Shown here in pieces: positions 12,770 through 25,060 of a stretch of DNA of 64,000 nucleotides. This DNA comes from Sphagnum magellanicum (Eukaryota; Streptophyta; Sphagnopsida; Sphagnales; Sphagnaceae): assembly GCA_021904315.1 (NCBI GenBank), contig CM038915.1, positions 2,480,001 to 2,544,000 on the forward strand, read 5' to 3'. The position numbers were made by a program, and so were the translations under genes. The first letter of the stretch is position 1; each line of letters starts with the position of its first letter. Under the pieces are notes generated by a model, which saw only the letters and a program-made list of their open reading frames with translations, searched no databases and was not told the origin of the DNA.

Positions 12770-13260
12770 AACAAGCATGTTGCACAAAAGCTGGGGCTGT
12801 TGGGAACACATTGGGAACTTGGGGAACATGTTGAGAGAGGAGATTAATTTGACAATGTGATGGGAACGTATTGAGAACTTGGTGAGAGCAACAACGCAAA
12901 TCCAACACCACCCTAGCGCCCCCCAAAAGGAAAAAAAAAACCTGCAACCCTTAGCTGCATAGCCGGCTGATCTCATTGGCTGCCAAGAAATTCTAGGCCT
13001 AGTTTGTTTTATTTAGCATTAATAGCAGGGGCATAATTTGTGGGTACATGGTTTGAGTGGCTCAGATGTTTTGTTGCGGTACCGACGATTGCAGCTGGTC
13101 GCCTACCCATGGTTTCCGCGTTGCTGGCCAAAACACGTTAATGATCAGGTCAGGGAGCTTCGACGCAGCGCAAGGACTGCTCAGTGCTTACAGTTTCTTG
13201 TACCAGGAATCGGAAGGGGAGGAGACATTGAGCACAATTTGTTTCTGCTGAGAGGAGCTT
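12770..13260 (+). repeat. Dispersed repeat block R2, copy 3, abutting the SERAC1-like gene
   Basis: Matches 5215-5660 and the reverse complement of 2085-2530. Its right end lies about 470 bp before the proposed start codon of the SERAC1-like gene, so the repeat forms, or replaced, the distal upstream region of that gene. Confidence 0.8.
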
Positions 13261-13264
13261 TGTG

Positions 13265-13732
13265 TTTTCATCTTTTGAGACAGGGCTTATTGGAAACAAG
13301 TTTGTAGTGAGGGATATTTCTGTGGTAAGCACTACGAACTGCCCGCCTTGCCGTATTAGGACTCGGTACAGACCGGCGATAGAGACGTTGTGGTGTTTTT
13401 TCTAGCTGCTTTGGCATAATTTCTATCAGCAACTGATCTGCAGATGATCAAAGAATATTGTGGGATTTTTCGATCCGAGTCAAGGAATTGTTGAGTGTAA
13501 TCAGCTGAGTGATTTGAGGTTTGAGATCTCGTCGGCCCTGTTCCAATCGCGTTGCTCTCAAATCCAAACTCTGCTCTGATCGATACAGCCAGGAAAGCCG
13601 AGAAGTTTGGAACCTGGGCGAGAAATTGTGGAGTGAGGGCAGAGTGATTGAAGTTTGAAATCCCGGCGTCGTCGGGTCACACCGCACTCAAATTCGAACT
13701 CAGCAGCTCTCGTACTGCTTGCAAAACTGAAA
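13265..13732 (+). promoter_or_regulatory. Putative promoter and leader of the SERAC1-like gene, with an internal duplication
   Basis: Local base composition rises towards even GC against the AT-rich surroundings, as is common for plant gene starts. A stretch at 13484-13590 ('aattgttgagtg...gtttgagatc') recurs, diverged, at 13622-13710 ('aattgtggagtg...gtttgaaatc'), offset about 138 bp. I see no convincing TATA box. Confidence 0.45.
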
Positions 13733-16700
13733 ATGGCATTAGAGGTCGGGAGCGTGGAGGTAAGTATATTTCCCTGCTAACTCGTGGTTTGATCTGAATC
13801 ACAAGAGGCTCGGTCTGGTCTATTTAGGCTTCAGAGCGTAAGCTAGTAAATCTCTGCATCAGACGACTAACCCAATGATTAGGGCGATTCTCCTGGAGTT
13901 ATTTTGTGCCCAGACCACAACTAGTTGCTTCTTATAGCTGGCTCCGGATAGTAGTCAACCCACTCACCTTTGAGAGACCATGCTGTGTAAACTACAGTAA
14001 TGTAACTTGGAAGCTCACAGTTGTGATCTGTAGTAATTTAACTCGGAAACTCACAGATGGAATCCCGATCGAGCCAAAATAGGCCACAAATTTTTCCTCC
14101 GTCTAGAGACTTTTCTACCACCAAACATAATAAGAGGTTTGCTTACGGAACAGCATGGTCGGGTTGGGAACGCAGCAACTGCATCCGGATCCGCACCTTG
14201 GGCCTCTGAAGCATGACCACAAACTGACGCTGATCTTCTTCTCCCTACACGAACTCTATTTTGGAAACAAAAACCCATGGATGAAGCGCGGCGATCCGGC
14301 TGTGATCTGGCCGCGAGACTGGCTGCCCAAAGAAGAGGAGGGACTGGGTGACAACATTCTGGTGCTGTACGTCCGGTGCTGGATTAGCGGAGTGAAAGAA
14401 TCCTGGTTGGATATGGGAAATAAATTGGTGCAACTTCTGGTCATGAAGTACGTATGCTCCCACCTCAATGTCATCCTGGGTTCTTTCTTAGGTGTGTTTG
14501 CGTCTTGAGGGCCTACTTGTGATCTCATCATGCTCGCTGTTTGCTTTCCGGTGTATGTTTTACTCTACACTCTCTTCAGGCAGGGTCATTTTACAGACTT
14601 GTTATCTTCTTCAGTAAATGATTTGAATAATAGCCAACCTCTTAGACTCAATTCCTGAAGTGTCCAAAAGTCCCAATCTAGTTCAAATAAGTGTCTTGGA
14701 CTTCACAACAAGAAGTCCTGAGATCTCAACAAGAGTGCAAGCCTAACTCATTGCTCAAATGTGACTTAAGGGTAAATTCAAGTTCTTTGGTGTATGTACC
14801 AATAATTTCCATAGTCCTTATGTTGTGAAAATATGTATTGGAGCACAAGACAAACCGTTTCATTTGAGAGCAAAATTATGTTCTGGATTTTGGAACAATT
14901 GGCCCCAATGTAACATTTGAATACAAGTCTAGTGCAAAGCCCCATTTACTCCTTATTGAAGGTAAAAAATATTGAAATGAACTAACACAGGGCAGAACAA
15001 TTACTTTTCAAGAAATCATGTAATCTTTTTAATCATGAAACAAAAGGCTTCATAGGCTAGGAGGTTGTTAGCATGAGAATGTTAGGTTTGTGATGAAGTT
15101 GAGCTTGGTACAAAATGTCAACACCCAAAATTAAAAAATTACCAATGCAAAGATATTGATGGTAATTTGCTATTGAACAAACTTGTAATTTACACCTATC
15201 ATGTTCGGATTGTGAGATATTGTAGCACAAGGTGGCAACTCAATCGCCCACAAACAATAGTGCTGGTTGGCCATGGCCTTGGAGGTCTTATGCTCAAAGG
15301 ATTCACAGTGAAAGTTGACATATTTTCAAAAGTTGATTTGGCCAATGGAGAATTACAAAAGGCCAGATGCAAAGCCTTCCAGCAAAATATCAAAGGCATT
15401 GTGTTTTATAGTGTGCCACATACAACATCTAAACAGGAATGTGTTAAGTATTGGGAGGCTTACACTAGCAACATTTCTCAGCTACGCTCTCATTTTCCCA
15501 AGCATTTTAGTCAAGAGATGGTACCGTTCAATGTAGGATTTGAGAAATCAATTGAACAACAACACATCAATCTCTTTGCATTTGTGGAAGGCCAAAAGGT
15601 ACAATTCTATGGCTGTCTATCTTCATTTGGAGGGTTTTCAAGTCTTGGTCAAAGTTTAGTCTCCTAATCATTGTGAAGAGTTGGAACTTAAAAGATATGA
15701 TTTTGTAATAAGGGTCAAGTCTATTTGCCTTCAAAGAAAACTTGCAAGTATTATTTGTATATTTAATTGAACATATTTTAGTGGCTATAATTTTAGCAAT
15801 TAGGTTGAACCCCAAACTTGGAATTTGCATTTTGAAATTAGTTTTGTATTATGAAGAGCTTGATTGTGGTGGGTGATATCTAGTTGCATGCAATTCAAGG
15901 TGATCTAAATGCAATGACTAATTATGAACTTGTGGTAATGAACCCACCCATGGCTATGTTATTAGTTTGATGTGGTACAATGGTGACATTAATTACATAA
16001 ATGTTTTGCATTGTCCCTCTTTTAAAATAGTTTGATGGGAGAAAAGTTGATTGAATTTGCAATTTGTTGAAGTCAAGGATGAATTGTTAACAAATTTTGT
16101 ACATTGCATGATTTGATCATATTTCTCATGATGTTCATGCCTTATGCAAAGACAAGTTGTCAATTGGCATTTGTAAAAGTTGGCTCGATTGTGTGTAGGT
16201 TTCAATATCACAATCTTCAACTTATAAGTTGACATGGAATAATGTGTGCAAGATTAAGGATGTTGACTGTATTCAAGTGTGTCAACCTCTTGATCAACAA
16301 CATGATTCATACAAGCGATTCTTGCAATTCATCCAAGAAGCCTTGGATGATGATGAATTATGTTTGAAACAGTTTAACACCAAGTTCAATTTGAAGGACT
16401 CTCAAGGGTTGGACGACCAATCTACATCTATTGGTTTATCGAATGTTGTTCAAAAGCCCCATTTGACTAGGTATGTAAGTTGGAGGGGCTACCTTAAATA
16501 TTGGTCAATTGAGTGGTCTTAGGAAATCTTTAGTTTTTGTAGGTGGGGTGTAGGTGTTAAGGATTGAGTGAGTAATCTAAAGTTAGTCTAATGCAATTAG
16601 GTTGAAGGTTCAAAAAGTTTGAAAAACTCCTTTCCAATCCAAGAGATTCCATACTTGGAGGAACTAAATAGGAGGTCCCACTGGGATAGTGAAGAGAATA

Positions 16701-18066
16701 TACAATTGTTACATCATCATAGACATTAACTACATTGTGACGTATGTTTTGTCATACCCAACAATGTTTATCATAACATTATGTGTAGCTATATATTGGG
16801 GTTTTGGACTCTAAAGGAATTTAGTTGGTCATTAAGAAATATAGCAAAGAAGAATTTTCTTTCTTAGTAATGTGTTAAAATTTGCCAAAGTTATGCATTA
16901 AACAATAACTTCATTTAGTATCTTGTGTAAATGGCCAAGGTGTACATTTTACATTTTTTTATATTTGGATTGGATGCAGAAAAGAAAAACAGAAAGTTAA
17001 AACAAGCACCAGAACCAATGAGATCGAAGGTGTGCCTAGCCAACAACAAAAGTTGGATGTGATGATAAGAACCATTGATGGTCACATCCAGTCTCCAGAG
17101 AAGCTCAAAGATTTAGCCCCAAAAGAGGTTTTGGGAGAAACCTCAATTGTGTGTGTTGGGGGAAAGGCCATGGAAGGGGATTCAGGGGAGTTCCTTTTCA
17201 TGGATGGGGGAGACATGGTCAAGGTTGTAGGAGTGGGTCTCGATTGGGCGAAGGTGGTGGTCACTAAAGAGTTTGTTGTGAATGTGATGCAAGAGGATGA
17301 AGGTGCGTGGACAAAATTGTGGTGTTTGGAACATTTTGTCCCAAGGATCATCACTATTCCTAACCCCAAGCAAGAGCTAGTGACACACCCAAATTCGGCA
17401 AAAATAGATGGGGTTGAGTTGGAAGCAAACCTTGGTTGTGTGTATGTGGAAGATGACAAGGAAGAAAATGCGCATGCATGTTTTCCACTAGTTTTTGAGT
17501 TGGCGAAACATATTGGATTAGGAAGCAAAAATGCCATGAAAATGAAAAAGGTTTCAAGGGCAAGATCCAGTGGGTCTACAAAAGGTGGAGAAATTTCAAG
17601 GGCAGAATCCAGTGGGTCTACACAAGGTGGAGAAGTTTCAGGGGCAGAATCCAGTGGGTCTACAAAAGGTGGGGAAGTTTCAAGGGCAGAATCCAGTGGG
17701 TCTACAAAAGGTGGGGAAGCTTCAAGGACAAAATCTAGTGGGTCAACACAAGAAATAAGGAAAAATGAAGATGACAAAGGATTTGAGGATCCATCTAGAG
17801 GCCCTCCTAACCCTTTGGACCCTTCCCTTTCTATTGGCCGAGAAGATGTAGAAGAAAAGACTCTCACGGTGAATGTTCACCCAAAAGCAAGACAAGTTAC
17901 TATTTCACAGAAGGGCCAAAAAATAACTCCTAGTATTTGTCCTACATTGGTATTTAAGTTTCAAAAGAAGGGAGAATGTAGAACGATAGATGTTGACGCA
18001 GAAACACAATGCAATTTTGGAAAGATGCAAATTGGGGCTACTAAAAATGGGTTAGGCTTTTATTAG
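13733..18066 (+). CDS. SERAC1-like alpha/beta-hydrolase protein, probable pseudoenzyme, with long C-terminal extension
   Basis: Five exons fit GT-AG rules and one frame: 13733-13759, 14176-14447, 15232-15598, 16199-16470 and 16980-18066 (674 aa to the first stop). Exon 1 and the start of exon 2 are the least certain. Exons 2-4 resemble plant SERAC1/DUF676-type lipase-esterase domains: 'WPRDWLPKE' near residues 57-65, 'IVLVGHGLGGLMLK' at 109-122, 'GIVFYSVPHTT' about 153-163 and 'IKDVDCIQVCQP' at 241-252. In this family the nucleophile elbow is GHSxGG and the last motif DxDH. Here Ser is replaced by Gly (115) and His by Cys (246), and the early HG oxyanion motif reads 'FFSLH'. Catalysis is therefore unlikely. 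Exon 5 adds an unrecognised region and a Ser/Gly-rich repeat at residues 504-571. The family is known for lipid or esterase roles; the role here is unknown. Confidence 0.65.
17551..17752 (+). repeat. In-frame 42-bp tandem repeat in the SERAC1-like gene
   Basis: Four full copies plus a partial fifth start at 17551, 17593, 17635, 17677 and 17719. Each 14-residue unit reads about SRAESSGSTKGGEV. Substitutions are few, many change the amino acid (K/Q, I/V/A, R/G), and the frame is preserved. It would encode a flexible, hydrophilic linker. Confidence 0.9.
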
Positions 18067-18876
18067 GACAATATCACAATTTCTTTGGATTGCATTGATG
18101 AGGAGGAGGATGCTGCAACAGTGACAAAAATACATGTTCAAAATGTGGAAAATGTGAAGAAGACAATTGTAGATACATCCACAACAATACATTATTCAAC
18201 ACATCAAGTTGGAGGAGAACTTGAATTGGATGCTACTCCTTTTCCTCATAACCTTCCTCTTCATGCTCGAGGAAAATATAATTATGCATGGACATGAGGT
18301 GATAATCTTGTGCATGGAAATACTCAAGAGATGTATTTTTCCCAATTAGATTGTTTTTTTGTGGATGACCACTCTATTCAAAGTGAATTGAGGTATAACT
18401 TTCGATATCCTCAAGAAGTTTTGCAAGACATTGCATTGGGTGATTCTTCAAAAATCAAAACAGAAAAAACATTTCGACCAACTATTGTGAGCAATTGGGT
18501 GAATTTGAACATGAATGATCAAAGCCCATACATTTTTAGTGTGGAACGACACATTGTTTCCAAAGAACACTTGAAGAGGTCATTGAAGTGTGAAGGGAAT
18601 CCTCCTTTTGTACAAAAACATTATGAAGTAAGTTTCAATGAAACAGGGCAACTAGATAGATCTATGATCACACAATCTCCCACCGACATACATTTGACCA
18701 TCAATGAAGGAAACGAGGTTATAGTCATCAAACAAGGTTATAAAGTAAACTTGAAGGTCAATCATGCAATGACACATATGGTTCACAAAGCGAAAGTGAT
18801 ACCTCTTCGTCATAGTGACACCAATCCCATGATTGTAGAAGGTGTCATGGAAATGTCAAGTTCAACACCTTATTGA
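18067..18876 (+). pseudogene. In-frame continuation of the SERAC1-like gene beyond stop codons
   Basis: After TAG at 18064-18066 the same frame stays open for 76 codons to TGA at 18295-18297, and then for a further 192 codons to TGA at 18874-18876. The translated text keeps ordinary protein-like composition throughout, for example 'LHARGKYNYAWT' before and 'GDNLVHGNTQEMYFSQ' after the second stop. The simplest reading is one long ancestral exon of about 630 codons with two nonsense mutations. Alternatives are introns that remove the stops, stop-codon readthrough, or assembly error. I do not recognise the domain. Confidence 0.6.
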
Positions 18877-21800
18877 CATTTGGAACTACTTAAAAGGCTA
18901 TTTTTGTATATCATCCATGGTAAGTACTAGATTCTTGGATCTTGTAATATTGTGCCTTTTTAAACATTTACATTCACAAATGTGTACATGACAAATGTTT
19001 TGTGAGTTATGTGGGTTATTGTTTCCACATACCTTTTCAAGGGATCTTAAATTATAAAATGAACATGTTGCCTTGTTGTTTGCTAGGTTGTAATTTTTTT
19101 AATGTTTTATATGTGCGTTTTCATTTGAAGGTCTTTTGAAGGTATGCTTGTACTCAACATGTACCCTTAGGCATTTGGCATTTGTCCTTGAAGGTTGCTA
19201 GGCCAATGTGTGCAGTCAAGGTTCTTGGTTTTTGACTGGTTTCAAAATTGTGGCATTTAAGAGAATGCTAGTAGTTATTGATTCTATTTGCAATCTATGT
19301 TGGGATGTGCAGGGGGTTGGAAGTGTTATGTGTGAATTATGGCACTCTTGGCAACAAGTGCCCCTGCCAAGGTAAGCAACACAACTTCTCTTGAAAATCT
19401 CCATGCTATCTGTGAAGCTCTAGAGCCTAGACCAAGCAAACTTGCAAGCATTGGCTCATGTACAAATATCAAGGTAGTTTACCTATTGGTGCAAAGGGGC
19501 ACCTACTTTCAAGTTCAGATGCTACCAAATAATTTTTATTTCAAGGTTTGTTAAAGTTTTAGACCTTGTGATCCATGCCAAAGGGTAAATTTCAACTTGC
19601 TGATAGAATACAAGTTTATGTTGCATGGTTATTTCCTAAATTGATTTATAGTGATTTGTCAAAAATCTAGCACCCTCAATGGACAAGAGATGCACAAAGA
19701 TGTTTGTCAGTGCCTCATAGCCTAAAACCTGGAAATTCATATGGAGTGTGCTTGAGGTATGGACATAAGGCAAGGGCATGGTTACAATTCATTGCATGCA
19801 GGTTATGCCAATAATCATTTGTCCAAATGAGTAAACAATTTGTAGTGGTATCATAAGAAGATTCATCATTGATAGGCATAATTTGACTTCTACAGAATTG
19901 TGATTCAACATTTTGTACAAATTAGTAGGTGCCAGATGGTGTCCAACAATAAACAAGCACTAAATAATAGTTTTTGGGTTGTTGGTTTGCAGGCATTGTT
20001 AAAGCCATTTTTGGCAAAGATCTACCAGCAGTAGAACTAGAAAGTGGTCAGTGACATATGACTGGTTGAGGAGGAGGCTTATGACACCTGCAAGAAATTC
20101 TGGACATTGGTGAGGTCATGTCACTCCTACCAATTTGAGAACTTGAGACAAATTAGTTGCAACAACCTCCTGTGCCCCTTCACTTCCTTCACCAATCTAT
20201 TTGCTTCACATGCTTGTGGCAACTTGGAATTCTGATCTTGCCATGTGATTGCAGCAGAGACATGATAACTCAGATTTTTCCTTCATTGAATCTCTGACAA
20301 TGTTCATCATGCTCATCTGCTCAATTTGCTACAACAACTTAGAACTTTTCATTCTTGCCACGCGATCAATCATTTGTAGCAGCAAGATGGATGTGACATT
20401 CTACAGATGGTAATTTCACATGTGTAAAACCCAAGAATGGGATTTGTAGTTTTTTTTCTTTTCTGGTTTTGGTTTTCATGAATTTTGTAGTATTGAGAAC
20501 ACATTAGTGAAATACTACTACTTCCAACAATTTTCTTGGGTTGCAATTATCAAGAATTTTTAGGTTTGATGGGGATTTGTAGAAATTACAATTAGAGAGG
20601 AACATTTCTTGGCAGAGTTTCTCTAGATATATATACATATGTCTTCAAATCAATGTTGTAAGAAAGCTGGTGGTTTCTTTTCAATGTCAAGTAAGTGCAA
20701 CTTTATTCAGTAGTATAAAATTCTCCTTGTACATATGCAAATTAAATGAAATCAAGCTTTTACTCTTGCACCCATGTTGCAACTTGAATATAAGGATTAA
20801 CTATGTTCTCTTGAGGCTTACCAACATCATGATTGGTTGAGTCCTTCTTTATTGCAGATTTTTGGATTGATTTTTTGTCTAAGAGTTTGTGCAGATTTTG
20901 TTATAATTATACATTCAACCCACTTCCAGGAGCTAATGAAGTTGTGGGTAGTTGTGGGCTGGCAGCTAGCCATTCAATGTTACTCACGCATGTTGAAGAT
21001 GACTTTCACTTCACAACTTCCCAAGGCAAATACCTTTGACCCATTTCTCCCTCCTCACTTCTTCATTTCAATTTTCATATCCTGCTAGGGCTCTTAAGAT
21101 TTGGTTGAAATCTCCATTTTATGTTCCAAAGCTACCCTTCAAAGTTTCTCTGTCCATGTATTTGCTTTCTCCAGCTTCAAATCTTTTTTACTAAGTACAC
21201 AAAGCCCACATTCTGGATCTATGAGCTTCTTTAGATAAATGTTTGCTTTGTTGCAGCACATCTTTGAAGGTTTTTGAAATTATTTTCAACTTTGGGTAGT
21301 GGGCCAGAGGTCACAACATCAGTTGGTTTCTGCATTTTATAGTGCTTTCAGAGGGCCTGCATTGGAACTATTTTGTGGACTAAGTGTGCATACATACTAA
21401 GTCTGGACAGTTGAATGCTTTGGGCTTACTGAAAGCTTTGGTTCCTGTATGATCCATTGCAAACTGGAAAAACAAATTACAGCTGTGGATTTTCTACAGT
21501 TCCACATGCATCAAATATAGTAGATTCTAGTCAGTGTCATGTTGTGATTACTGGAGGCAACCATGGTGTGCACTTTAGAGCCTCATATGAATCATCCCAT
21601 CCAGGACATTCATTGTTGTCTCTTTCTCTCCCAGGCTTGATGAGTTCCAGCACCCATAGAATGAATCCTAAAAACCGATTTTGATGTTGCAAATGGCTTT
21701 CTCAATTGTCTTGTTGCAAATTGCATGTGGCAGGGATAAGGAAGGCCACAACCATGGAACTGGGGGGGGCATGGCTGTGAATATTGGCAAACATCATTTG

Positions 21801-24035
21801 GCTTTCTTCTAGCTTCATTGGTATGCTCCCATTTACAAGATACTGATGGTGGTACTAAATGCTTGAGAAACACATAGATTCTTTTTTAACATTGTCTGAT
21901 GATAGTCTGAAGGCTTTTGGTGAGTGATTCAATGAGGAGGAGCTGAAATGTATCAAAAACTGGTTTTGTGTGCATTGAAAACTCTTGGGTCTTTAGTGGA
22001 ACAATACTGGTATTGAGTCAAGATACTGGTATTGAGTCAATATACTAGTATTGAGTCATTGCTGTGGTTGATGCAGTTGGATATGAAAACAAAGAACTCC
22101 ATGAGGGGTTTGGGATTGGTGCAAAGAAGCATGCTTCTAATAAAGAAATAGGAGATGAAAGCAGCAGGATATTCTTGACATGTTCATAAGTAAAAAACTA
22201 GTAGTAATACACATTTACAAGCTCTCTCTCTCCCTCAACCACAGAAAGAGTAGTTCTACTTTTTATCCAAGCTCCCATGTACACAACAAAACAATTTCAG
22301 ATGTTGAATCATGTAGCTTTCCTTTGTTGTGATGCATTTTGCACACTTAAAGGCTACTGTTGCTGTTTCCAACTTGGCCATAAGCCTATGACTATTAATT
22401 CATAGGAGCAACCATCCACTGTTTGACATTGTCCCAGGCCATGGGCCCCTAGTGGCTTGTTGTTTCCATGTAGCGTAATTGTTTGTCATTAGTCGCCTTT
22501 GGAACTCAATCAATTCTAGTGCAGCACCATTCAGCTACTTTCAAACCTTCTTCTCAAGTAGTTAGCAATTTTTACTTATTTTTTGCCAATTGCTTTGCCC
22601 ATGTTCCAAATCCCATTCTAAAGAATACCTAGACCTCTTCGAGATAAACCAACGTGCCTTACAAATCACCACTTTCCTAGAATACATGCCTATTCATCCC
22701 CGCATTGCAACATGTTTCCCATCCTAACATCAGCCCTATGATAGGACCTTTCTGTTGTAATAACATATTTTGTTATATTATATTTAGGTTTCTCAAGCTA
22801 TTTTTATAGTTTGTGATAAGTTCTTATACAATCATGGAAACTATGTGAAAATGGATATTGGGACAACTTACATATTGGTCATATTGGTTATAATGGTTTT
22901 TATGGTCATGCCAGGGCTGATTGGACTGGATGGGTTTTGTTGGGGCTTTTATTAAATGCATTTGCAATTTTCGGCAAATAATACAAGTTTAATTTCTATA
23001 TCAATTTGCATAATAAGTTTTGGTGTAGTTGTCAAGTTATATATCCTATCAATGTGATTTTTTAAAAATGTTTCATCTTAGTTTTTGTAGTGTTTCAGAT
23101 TTTCATAATATCTCAAATTATTATCCCATGTGTCATGCACTCCTATGTTGGCACTTACATCCATCATTGTCAACACACATCCAACACATCCAAACCACTC
23201 CCTTATAGATAGGGCCTAGGTCCCCCCAAACCAAATAGCAATATATGAAATATATTATGGAAATTCACCACAAATGAACATTTTGGTTCTAAAGTGAAAG
23301 GACCAATAAGTTGGGTGTAAATATGAACCCATTGTTAGTCATTTGGCTGCAATCCTTTCATTTCTTAGCCAAATGTGAATCATCTTGAAAAACAACTTAC
23401 TTCCTACTATCTAACTACAAAAATAAGCACCTAGGACTATGATGTGCATTGAGGACAAAACCTTTTTCCTAATAACACTTCTTCCAATGGTGGTATGAGA
23501 TATCTCATATGTCAACCTTTAGAACTCCAATCACAAATATACATAGTAGCAATTCTTGTAGGTTGCCCACACAACATACAATGAAGTTTTATAGGGACAA
23601 CCACCAAGGATGAATCAATTTGGCAATTCACATCATGAAAATGACATGGCACACAATTACACATGTGGTCCTTCCATGTCTAATTATGTCGACCTTCCAA
23701 CAACACCACACCAAAAGGTAGCACCTTTCACACATGCAAAATGACATGTTTCATTTTACATCCAACATGTTGTTATTGGTTATAAATATGCTAATAGAAA
23801 TCATGTTGTTTGCAACCATTCCCTGTGTGACTAAATGTTGCTTACAAGTACAAATGGTTGCTTATGCGACTACTTTTCATATTTGGATGGATTTTGGTCT
23901 TTCAATTAGGTTGCAACTATGACCTATTTCACCTTTCCAATAGGTTGATTTTTCATGATGTCTTTGTATTTTTTTACAAAATCGTATATACATTTAATTG
24001 CACATGCAACCAAGATAATCACATTATAGTTGCAT
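18877..24035. other. Intergenic DNA without a recognisable gene
   Basis: Short open frames of 60-90 codons occur (for example 19339-19554 and 21457-21684), but none has a family motif, splice partners or codon bias that I can defend. The inverted partner of the 5950-6480 repeat lies at 22555-23060. A triplicate 'tactggtattgagtca' motif sits at 22010-22060. Confidence 0.5.
22555..23060 (-). repeat. Inverted partner of the 5950-6480 repeat
   Basis: Reverse-complement match to 5950-6480 across about 500 bp, from 'aatttttacttattttttgcc' on one side to 'gttgtcaagttatatatcct' on the other. Both ends break sharply. Confidence 0.85.
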
Positions 24036-24049
24036 AAAGTATGTATGTT

Positions 24050-24360
24050 ACCTACTAGGTACTAGGTATTAGACCATTTAATAGTACATATGTTCCAATA
24101 TGTATATACCTACCTACCTACTTACTTATTAAGTACATACTACCTACCTACCTATTATGTACATACATACCTACCCATTTACTTATTAGGTACATACACC
24201 CTACCTACTTAATTACTAGGTACCTATTTACCTACCTACTTACCTACCTATTTTAAAAGTATTTATCCTTTACTAATTACGTACCTATGTATTAAATACC
24301 TACCTCCCACATACCTACCTACATATTATGTGCCTCCTACCTACTTATTAGGTATCTACA
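24050..24360. repeat. Degenerate CCTA/TTAC tetranucleotide tract
   Basis: About 300 bp built of 'cctacctacttacttat'-type tetranucleotides with interspersed 'ggtacatac'. Related tracts lie at 27714-27935, 44679-44830 and 53587-53706, so this motif is a recurrent low-complexity theme in the region. Confidence 0.85.
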
Positions 24361-24869
24361 TACATATAGACTTTGATATGTCACTATTCAAGAAAGTGGT
24401 TATTAGCCTTAAATCCATAGATTCAAACCAAGGGATTATGTTTATCACTAATAGAAAAAAACATTTTCTATGACTAAATTTTAGTTGCAAATGACATTTG
24501 CAATTGAAATTCAACCTAGCAACAAACAACAAGTTGCCAATGATGTTAGTCACAAATGATAGATGAAATTATTTTTTTTGTCACCTTTTTGTATTCCTTT
24601 ACATAGTCTTATTTGACCATGTAAAGACACAAAATGGATGAGATTGATGGAATTTAAAATTGAAGTGGTCTAAAATATGGTACTTATAAATAATTTGACA
24701 CATTTTGATTCATTAGTATTGATGGGGATCAAAATATAAAACAAATAAAAATTCCATTAAAAACTAGGTTTTTTTTTTGTCTTTAAAGGTACACCTTAAT
24801 GAATTTGGACCCAACTAGATTATGCAACGTGGCAACTTAAGATAGCCTATAATCATCTAGGGTTAGCTT

Positions 24870-25060
24870 AAGGTTGGACCATTTATGATAGGCCATGTGG
24901 CACCTAGGTTAGGCCCAAGTTACACCCATGTTACACCACCTTGCTTAGCTGGGTGCTTAAGGTAAATAGTTTAGTTTTGGGTTAGGCCATTTATAATAGG
25001 CCATGTGGCACTTAAGCTACACCTAAACCACTTAGCCATAGGTCTAACCTAGGTAGGTAG
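24870..25060. repeat. Short local direct duplication in AT-rich DNA
   Basis: 'accatttatgataggccatg' near 24878 and 'gccatttataataggccatg' near 24987 are followed by similar 'tggcac' and 'taggtt'-type sequence. This is a diverged, roughly 110-bp-period duplication. Confidence 0.6.

Noticed and set aside
17082-17867. 261-codon minus-strand open frame opposite the SERAC1-like gene
   Set aside because: It overlaps the 42-bp repeat in antisense and has repetitive 'DPLDSALETSPPFV' text produced by that repeat; the sense frame is linked to upstream exons by phase-consistent splicing.
24050-24360. CCTA-type tracts as true telomeric arrays
   Set aside because: The unit is a tetranucleotide with TTAC and GTAC variants, not the plant TTTAGGG heptamer, so these are microsatellites.
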